A stretch of 64,000 bases of DNA from Fulvia fulva (lineage: Eukaryota > Ascomycota > Dothideomycetes > Mycosphaerellales > Mycosphaerellaceae), in the NCBI RefSeq assembly GCF_020509005.1, contig NC_063015.1, forward strand, positions 2,852,001-2,916,000, read 5' to 3'. Position 1 is the stretch's first letter. The number at the start of each line of letters is the position of its first letter. Of the stretch, positions 57,640-64,000 are shown piece after piece. Below the pieces are notes generated by a model. That model saw only the letters and a list, made by a program, of their open reading frames with translations, ran no database searches and was not told the DNA's origin. The translations under genes were made by a program, and so were the position numbers.

Positions 57640-58642
57640 GGAGAGAAAAGCATGTGATGAGGAAGGGGAGATCTTACAAGGCGATGAGCTCTAAGGCGGC
57701 CAGGCAAACGATAGCCGGGCATCGGAGAAGCGTAAGGCCTGGAAGAGTTGCGTCGTTCGGACATCAGGGAGCTTTGCACGCAACCTGCTATCCGAGCATA
57801 CTCTTGATAGCGTGGATATCAGTCTGCTAAGAACGAAAGTCGTTCGTGCTTCGTCTTCCATTCTACTGCCGCATTTCGTCGTGATGCTCTGGGAACGTGG
57901 AAGACCTGGCTAGAACTCAAGAGCCTGGAAACCCTCTTGATGACAGTATCTCACGGGATCGCAGTCATTTCGGCCTCCGTCTCCTGTACTCTTGCCCTGT
58001 CCTATCGCGTAGTCACAAATCTGTTCGATTGTACAAGCCCCATCGACAGCTTTCGTCCATAATGTCCTACACAAATACTGTCATCGAGGCCGACGAGAGA
58101 ACATGAGCTTGAACGATTGGGTGTCAGGATCAATGACATGTTAATGCTTTGTGTGCGAATCAGGAAGGAGAAAGGAAATCGTTGTGAAAGCTGCGGCTCG
58201 GGAAGGCACACGGGCCAATGCTTGCCAAGACACAACACGACCTCGCTCTGTCCGCGTCGCGTCTTTCACATTACAACAATGTGCATCAATCGGTGGTATA
58301 CCGTACACTCTGTCATCAACATGAAGCTTGAAACACCCATAAGAAGAGTGGTGGCCGCTAACAATCTGTTCAGCACGCTGTACCGCTCTACCTCCTAAAT
58401 CAGTCGCTCCTGTGCCGGAAGCTTTGGTCCGAACCTTCGTGCCTCAGGTGTCGACGCAAGCTTTCTCTGTGAAGAGGAAAGAGGTCCGAGTGGGACTCTC
58501 GAGATCAGTGTTTGAATTCGCCTAGCTTCTGCCAAGAGAATCTTGTGGCCGTGGACGTCGATGAGGCTGAGCACAGGCTATTATCAGCACTTCCGGCATT
58601 CGAACCATTCATCCACGCTTGTACAACGTCCGTTAGTAATAT
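57640..58642. other. intergenic, no gene recognised
   Basis: About 1 kb between the SANT-like gene and the nested transposon; only short ORFs. Confidence 0.5.
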
Positions 58643-58745
58643 AGATAGATAGATATTTCATTAAGCTGTTGTAGTGCCCTTTGGCCTATACAGCTATGCT
58701 ATCTTGTTTTCGTATATATAGAGGAGAAACCGTGTTAGTGAAAAC

Positions 58746-58750
58746 CCCTC
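58746..58750. repeat. Target duplication of LTR element, left copy
   Basis: CCCTC, repeated at 61185-61189. Copy 1 of the LINE has this sequence once at the equivalent place, which confirms the insertion point. Confidence 0.9.
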
Positions 58751-59103
58751 TGTTAGGAACCGCTGTACGTTATCCCAACCGGGCTTGGATCTTTGCAGTG
58801 ATGTCTCTGACTCGTTGAGAAGGTAGTGGTCCCAAACAGTATATGGTGTATACTTAAAATGAGTTGAGCACGAGGCTCCTATCTACTTGCAAAGGAGCGT
58901 CGTCTATATAGTACTATGTCTTGGCGCGGTCACCTCGCTCACGAGTGACCTAAGTGACCCTGAGTCACCTCGTTCACGAGTGACCCTGAGTCACCTCGTT
59001 CACGAGTGACCCAAGTGACTCCAATACACTGGCTGCCTAGTGATCTCCCCTCGTTCTTCGCTTGTCTGACAAATGAGCTTCTCCCACCTTTCAGACCGTA
59101 ACA
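58751..59103 (-). repeat. LTR, left (3' LTR)
   Basis: 353 bp, same sequence as 60832-61184. It contains three 21-nt hairpin-like units at 58929, 58964 and 58990, each GTCACCTCG, 2-3 bases, then ACGAGTGAC. Confidence 0.93.
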
Positions 59104-59117
59104 CCATCCCCCTCCCC
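59104..59117 (-). promoter_or_regulatory. Polypurine tract of the LTR element
   Basis: On the minus strand GGGGAGGGGGATGG ends exactly where the 3' LTR begins; it primes plus-strand cDNA synthesis and fixes the element's orientation. Confidence 0.8.
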
Positions 59118-59196
59118 AGGATCGGTGTCCCAACGATCACGTGTCATGATGATATAAGCGAATGTCCCATCATTTTCATTCCTTAGCTTGTCCAAA

Positions 59197-59700
59197 ATGT
59201 CTTCCTCCTCGTCACAGAAACGCGAACTTCGTGCCTCCCGCATCGAGCGACAGAATCACCTGGCCGAGTCCCCCTGCGAGAACTGTTGTTCGAAGTTGCG
59301 TCTGTGTTTCGTCATGCCTGGCTCCGACTCGCGGTGTTCCGAGTGTGTCCGTAGAGGTCGCGCCTGTGTCCGTACGTCGTGGGCCGCCATAGATCGGACC
59401 GAAGCATCCATAAAAAGAGAAATCGAGCTGGCGGAGCAACAACAGGAATCGCTCCTGCAGCAACTGGAGCAGGTCCGGGCGATCCTCACCAGGAAGCGCC
59501 AAGTACTCGAGCAGAACCGTGCCCGTGAAGAAGAAAAACTCCGTTGCTTGGATCGTGAGCTCGCCGCCGAGGGAGACGATACTCGGGTCGTCCACCTGTC
59601 CGCATCCGAGCTGGAGAAGAGCCTCCAAAGCGTCGGTGTAGCGTCCCCTTTCTCCTGGTCTGGTTTTTGTTCTGATCCTCCTCCCGAGGCGCCTTCGTAA
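59197..59700 (+). CDS. Zn2Cys6-motif coiled-coil protein, antisense ORF inside the LTR element
   Basis: A 167-aa intact ORF on the strand opposite to gag. The frame opens at a TTG (59188); the first ATG is 59197 (MSSSSSQKRELRASRIERQN). The Cys pattern is C-x2-C-x6-C-x9-C-x2-C-x6-C (PCENCCSKLRLCF, then RCSECVRRGRACV), the exact spacing of fungal Zn2Cys6 binuclear clusters, although the usual basic run between the first Cys pairs is weak. A heptad coiled coil of about 60 residues follows (IKREIELAEQQQESLLQQLE and onward), as in Gal4-type dimerisation regions. The C-terminus is short and Ser/Pro-rich. The stop lies 106 bp from the gag stop (convergent). Transcription would have to start in or near the 3' LTR. 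A regulator captured by, or encoded by, the transposon is the most direct reading; a structural accessory protein is the alternative. Confidence 0.8.
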   Translation: MSSSSSQKRELRASRIERQNHLAESPCENCCSKLRLCFVMPGSDSRCSECVRRGRACVRTSWAAIDRTEASIKREIELAEQQQESLLQQLEQVRAILTRKRQVLEQNRAREEEKLRCLDRELAAEGDDTRVVHLSASELEKSLQSVGVASPFSWSGFCSDPPPEAPS

Positions 59701-59806
59701 GTCGTGTTCCAGTAGTCGTTTATCCGTGTCGTTGTGTTGACTTCTAGTCCTTAGGTCATCAAATCAAGAAGCCGCTGTTTGATGCCTTGTCGTCAGGTCG
59801 TTTCTG

Positions 59807-60799
59807 CTAAGCAGATTTCGAGAAGAAGTTCTCGCATTCCTGGTATGTCTTCTCTTCGCGAATCATTGCGTTGAACTCGCGGCTAACCATATTCTTCTTC
59901 TTGCAGTTTTTTGCAAAGTGGCCTTGCTCGCCACATACGTAGCAGGTGGAACCTTTGCTCTTCAGCCCCCTTCCTGTCCTACGATCCGTTACGTCCAATT
60001 CCATTGGGTCTCCGTAACTAGGGTCCTGACTTCTGGCCTTGAAGCCCCCTCTTCCGCTCGCGGCGGGTCTCTGGTATCCAGGCTGTACGTGTCGGTCGTA
60101 CCTCAAATCCTGGAGCCTTTCGTCGATCTCCTTTGCTGCCTTGATCATCGCCCCTAGCGTCACAACGCTGGCGTTTCGGGATAGTTCGGCTTTAACGTTG
60201 TCCTTCAGCCCGAGGTAGAACTGCGATCGTAATGCTGCGTCGTTCCATTCTAGGTCGGCGGCATATCCTTGGAATTCTGAGGCGTACAGCGCTACAGAAG
60301 TGGTCTGTCGAAGTTGTCGGATATGTCGGTCGGCGTATACCTCCTCATTCGGTATCCCGTATAGATCATCGAGTTTCGTCTCAAACTCGTCGTAGTCGTG
60401 GAAAATTTTTCGAGTTTCCGTCTTCGGTGTCCCTCCCTCACCCTGGTTGTGGAGCCAGTCCTTGAGGTATGGTCGGAATCCTCTAGCTGCTTTTCCTCGT
60501 AGGAAGGATGCGGCGTACAAGACCTTGCTGGCCTCGCCTTGAAACTGGTGTGCGTTGAAGTGAAGGTACAACTGAACCTGCAGTTGAAAAGCCTCCAGTT
60601 TGTCCTTGGTCCCGTCGAACGTCTCCGGCGTAGACACCTTAGGTGCACGGTAGTGGTCCTGTGAGTTCAGCATACTCATAGGAGCGTTGTTGTTCTTGCT
60701 GCTTCCTGTAATCGACATTTCGCTCATTCGTTCCGTAATGCCAGTTGACTGTGGCGTTCCTTGTCTTGACGGACTCCGGGTAGCGTCTCTCCCAGACAT
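59807..60799 (-). CDS. Ty3-like gag protein with CCHC zinc knuckle
   Basis: 330 aa. The frame extends to a TTG; the first ATG is 60799 (MSGRDATRSPSRQGTPQSTG). The capsid-like part runs from about 55 to 215: VSTPETFDGTKDKLEAF, then FLRGKAARGFRPYLKDW and FYLGLKDNVKAELSRNA, as in fungal retrotrans_gag domains. Near the C-terminus is a CCHC knuckle (CYVCGEQGHFAKNC, C-x2-C-x4-H-x4-C), then a short tail. It would form virus-like particles in the cytoplasm and package its RNA. No pol follows; the ORF ends in a stop 703 bp before the 3' LTR. The ORF is intact, so the particle protein may be made. Confidence 0.9.
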   Translation of the reverse strand: MSGRDATRSPSRQGTPQSTGITERMSEMSITGSSKNNNAPMSMLNSQDHYRAPKVSTPETFDGTKDKLEAFQLQVQLYLHFNAHQFQGEASKVLYAASFLRGKAARGFRPYLKDWLHNQGEGGTPKTETRKIFHDYDEFETKLDDLYGIPNEEVYADRHIRQLRQTTSVALYASEFQGYAADLEWNDAALRSQFYLGLKDNVKAELSRNASVVTLGAMIKAAKEIDERLQDLRYDRHVQPGYQRPAASGRGGFKARSQDPSYGDPMELDVTDRRTGRGLKSKGSTCYVCGEQGHFAKNCKKKNMVSREFNAMIREEKTYQECENFFSKSA

Positions 60800-60831
60800 A
60801 TGCAAAGGGCCCTGGTAGTGGTGCTCAAAGT

Positions 60832-61184
60832 TGTTAGGAACCGCTGTACGTTATCCCAACCGGGCTTGGATCTTTGCAGTGATGTCTCTGACTCGTTGAG
60901 AAGGTAGTGGTCCCAAACAGTATATGGTGTATACTTAAAATGAGTTGAGCACGAGGCTCCTATCTACTTGCAAAGGAGCGTCGTCTATATAGTACTATGT
61001 CTTGGCGCGGTCACCTCGCTCACGAGTGACCTAAGTGACCCTGAGTCACCTCGTTCACGAGTGACCCTGAGTCACCTCGTTCACGAGTGACCCAAGTGAC
61101 TCCAATACACTGGCTGCCTAGTGATCTCCCCTCGTTCTTCGCTTGTCTGACAAATGAGCTTCTCCCACCTTTCAGACCGTAACA
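60832..61184 (-). repeat. LTR, right (5' LTR)
   Basis: 353 bp; I find no difference from the left LTR. It would drive gag transcription leftwards. A TATATAG stretch lies in the same relative place in both LTRs (about 58910 and 60991). Confidence 0.93.
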
Positions 61185-61189
61185 CCCTC
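61185..61189. repeat. Target duplication of LTR element, right copy
   Basis: The second CCCTC, followed by the resumed LINE sequence. Confidence 0.9.
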
Positions 61190-64000
61190 CTCCTTCCCGC
61201 CTGTCTTTTCCTCCTAGTTATCGTCTTAAATTTCCCTTATTAGGGGTACGCTAGTGTCATGGGCCTGCCCTGATAACTACCCTATCTACAACCCCCCTAG
61301 CTTCCGCCTCTTATCTATCTACTCCTCCGTCTCGCTAGCGAGGCTAAACTACTAGAGGTATCCCTACTATAGTATCTACTAAGAGATTCGGCGAATGTTG
61401 CCTTTGTCCCTAATAATTGACTTATAGTCTCTCCTTCCCGCTTAGTACCTCCAATTTCCCCTACCTCTCGCCTACTACGGGCATCGTAGTAGCATATATT
61501 CTAGGTTTTGCGATAGGTAGCCACACTAGTAGGCTAGGCTATAGATGTCTAGTACGCGTCTCCTGAACAGGTAGGCCCTTAATCTAATGTGTTCGGACCT
61601 GATTTGGATCGCTATACTTACTTCGGCCCTTATTAGGTCCCTATATAGCTAGTAATTATGTCTCTAGAAGGCTCGGAGCGCTATCGGGCCTATTGTCTTA
61701 GGGGGCTTCCTTCTCTAGTCCTACTCCTATAGGCAGCTCGCTATCTGTTCTACTAGGCTTTAGGTCTTAGCCTTACTCCCGCCGGCCTAGCGAGTCCTAC
61801 GCTCCTCCTCTTTTCGTACTAGCTATTCGGTGCTTGTCTATACGGCCGTAAAGGTAGTAAGGTCATCCTCTTTTTGGCTTGTCCTATGTCCGGCCCCTCT
61901 CCGGTAGCGGCTTTCTATCTTATTCTTTGCCTCCTAGATCGTGGTTTATACTAGGTAATCTGTCGTCTTTACCGCGTATTGAATTCTTATTCCCCGGATA
62001 TACTAGCCGATTAGTAGTGTTCCTGTCTCTATTTCTACCGTGCTTATTAACGTTGTCTTATATACGCCTAGTACCCTACGTAGGTTACCTACCTATATCC
62101 TGTTTAGGGGTTGCTCTATCCGTTTCGGGATCGGCTTGCCTACGCCTCCTATTCCCTAAATCTATACCCCGTATAACATAGCTAGTCTAACGATCGCCTT
62201 ATATATTACTCTTACCTTGTCGAATATTGCTCCCTATATAGATACCGTAAGCCTCTTTATCGAGGCTTTATTAACTTACGCTCGACTCTAGGCTTTCTTA
62301 ATCTATATATTCTAGCTTAGCTTCGGGTCGAGCTAGATCCCTAGTACTCGTAGCTCCGCTAATAGCTTAGTCTCGTAGCCTTAGATTCTTACCGCCGCCT
62401 TTATATTATAGTATGTTCTCGCTTTACTAAAGTATATAAGTTGGTACTTTTTAGGGGCGAACCGGGCACTATACTTCTTTGCCTACTCCTCGTATTTCTT
62501 GTGCCTATCTTCAAGGAGGCGACAGTTCTCTTCTATCGAGTCTAACTAGGCTAGGATGTTTATATCGTCTACGAACCCCGATACTAAGGTTTGCGGAGAG
62601 GTGAGTAGGGGGATTAGATCAGACATAAATATTAGAAATAGGATAGGGGAGAGAGTAGATCCCTAAGGTATTCTAGCCTCTACCTTTACCGGGTCGGACG
62701 TGTACCTTCCTAGGACTAGGTATGTTGTCCGTTCCTAGAGAAAGGAGTAGACGAACGTCGTTACCTACTAGGGGATGCCTTTCTGCTATAGGATATATAT
62801 TAGCCTTTAGTATAAGACGTTATCGAAGGCTCCTACGATGTCGAGGGATAGTAAGGACGCCGCTCGGTTCCTACCGTAGTACTAGAGGGTCTAAATTTGC
62901 TCCGTAATTAGCTCTATTACTGTTAGTGTCGATCGCTAGCTTCTTCCCCCTATCTATGTTACTAGGAGTACGTGGTTGTCCTCGGCTAGCTACGTAAGTC
63001 TCTAGGCTACTATCTTTTCTAGGACCTTCCCTATCGTGTTTAGAAGTACGATTAGTCTATACGACTTGGGCTAAGTATAGTCCTCCTTCTATAGCTTACG
63101 TAGCACTACTGTTATAGACTCTCTATACGGCTTCGGGTGATACCCTAGCCGTAGGTACGCGGTAAATAGGTTTATAAGGCTCGGCGCGATCTCTTCTCTA
63201 TACTCTTTTAGTAGTATATTTAGTATCCTATCTAGGCCTAGGGCTTTTCGTCCTTTTAGCTTACTTATAACTCCTGTTACTATATTAGAGCTAACCGCCT
63301 AATCTATGTCTAGGGGTTCCGGGTATATACTCGGGTCGACATCCGTAAGGTCTACCTCTACTTACGTCGAAAAGAAATGGTCGGCTAATACTTTTGCCTT
63401 GCCCCGGGGCGTAGCCTAGGCAATCCCTTCGCGGTCTACGATTAGGGGGAAGTAAGGGGTTTGTTGCTCTTTAGGTAGTCGTGCCTATTTAGCAAGTCTC
63501 TATATCTGTTCCGAGTTTTCTATAACGAGCCCGATCGTCGCTCTCTAGTCCTATAGCTTATCGCGTCTTATCTATGCCTTCTTCTCTTATGTCGCGCGAT
63601 AGTATTGCTCCTACGTCTCTTAGGTGTGCTCCTTCGTCTACTGTCGCCTTGCCCTTCTAGCCTCCCTTACCTTCGTAGAGTATTTAGGGGTCTAGAAGGC
63701 CTTCTACTACGTTAAGGGCCGGAGTAACGGCGTATATTGTTCCGCTACTTGCTATATAACCGAGGTAATCTGTTCCGCTACTTAATCTAGCTAGGCTATC
63801 GTCTCGAGTTCTCTATACTATAGTAGGTTCGCTATTAGGAAGCCTCTTATGTCGTCCTAGCGTGCCTTCTTCTAGTTACGGCGTAGTTCGCTTACTAGCT
63901 CCTCTATCGCCTTCACCCCTAGCGTCGTTTAGATAGGGATATAGTCTAAGGAGGCTTCTAGCGCGTAGTTCGGTCGGTATTAGACTAGTCTCTTTTCAAG

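Larger units (their letters stand above)
58751..61184 (-). mobile_element. Young gag-only LTR retrotransposon with an antisense ORF
   Basis: 2,434 bp, bounded by two 353-bp direct LTRs that I read as identical, with TGTTA...TAACA ends and a 5-bp CCCTC target duplication. Orientation is minus: the polypurine tract GGGGAGGGGGATGG (complement of 59104-59117) abuts the left LTR, and the gag-like ORF begins about 30 bp inside the right LTR. There is no protease, reverse transcriptase, RNase H or integrase, so it must be mobilised in trans. No plain TGG tRNA primer site follows the 5' LTR. None of the RIP damage of the surrounding LINE is seen, so it inserted after RIP. Confidence 0.93.
58643..64000 (-). 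mobile_element. RIP-mutated Tad/Jockey-like LINE (copy 2), interrupted, continues past the window
   Basis: The 3' end at about 58643 carries the same GATA tail as copy 1. The element is interrupted at 58750/61190 by an LTR retrotransposon and resumes to the window edge. On the minus strand, RT motifs are legible: IPxGSTLSPILFLIF, with a stop at 62665-62663 where Q is expected, and SGFVDDINILA (catalytic FVDD at 62575-62564). Compared with copy 1, nearly every difference is TG to TA or CA to TA on either strand, giving many TAG stops from TGG and CAG. That is the RIP signature, so this copy is dead. Confidence 0.92.

Noticed and set aside
60670..60831. tRNA primer-binding site next to the 5' LTR
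   Set aside because: The sequence after the LTR (ACTTTGAGCACCACTACCAG on the minus strand) does not begin with TGG; self-priming or an internal tRNA primer is possible but not shown.

Overview
The window is nuclear DNA of a filamentous ascomycete, most likely a Dothideomycete of the Mycosphaerella/Cladosporium type. The evidence is short spliceosomal introns (mostly 46-100 bp, with GTRNGT donors and CTRAY branch sites), a NADP-mannitol dehydrogenase end resembling the Cladosporium allergen Cla h 8, HET and LaeA-like genes, Tad-like LINE and Ty3-like LTR retrotransposon sequence, and CpA-to-TpA/TpG-to-TpA change in one repeat copy, which is the mark of RIP. All exon coordinates were worked out by hand from frame continuity and splice sites. 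No rRNA, tRNA or CRISPR array was recognised.

Layout. 1-6.6 kb holds the 3' end of a mannitol dehydrogenase, a cyclic-nucleotide-binding/F-box/LRR protein and a FAD monooxygenase. 6.6-18 kb is gene-poor: it contains a decayed GH31 alpha-glucosidase, a 5'-truncated LINE flanked by a 13-bp target duplication, and several kilobases without recognisable genes. 18-26 kb carries an MTC1 homologue, a secreted protein built of Cys-pair repeats, a small acidic protein, a relic element with terminal inverted repeats, and a single-pass membrane protein with two PPxY motifs. 26-31 kb holds a frameshifted WD40 gene, a HET-domain gene and a frameshifted gamma-glutamylcyclotransferase-like gene. 32-44 kb holds an Arg/Ser-rich glycine-zipper protein, a PHO8-type alkaline phosphatase, a LaeA-like methyltransferase and an HMT1/ATM-type ABC transporter. 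46-48 kb has a His/Thr-rich secreted protein interrupted by an in-frame stop. 48.5-56.4 kb looks like a sugar-use unit: an MFS sugar transporter, an intracellular GH127 beta-L-arabinofuranosidase and, divergently transcribed, a transcription factor with two C2H2 fingers plus a Zn2Cys6 cluster. A small SANT-like protein follows.

58.6-64 kb is a nested transposon. A RIP-mutated LINE was entered later by a young 2,434-bp LTR element whose two 353-bp LTRs look identical. That element encodes only a gag-like protein on its sense strand. On its antisense strand it has an intact ORF with perfect Zn2Cys6 spacing followed by a coiled coil. I regard this element as the most unusual object in the window, followed by the two homologous introns of the alkaline phosphatase gene, which look like introner-like elements.
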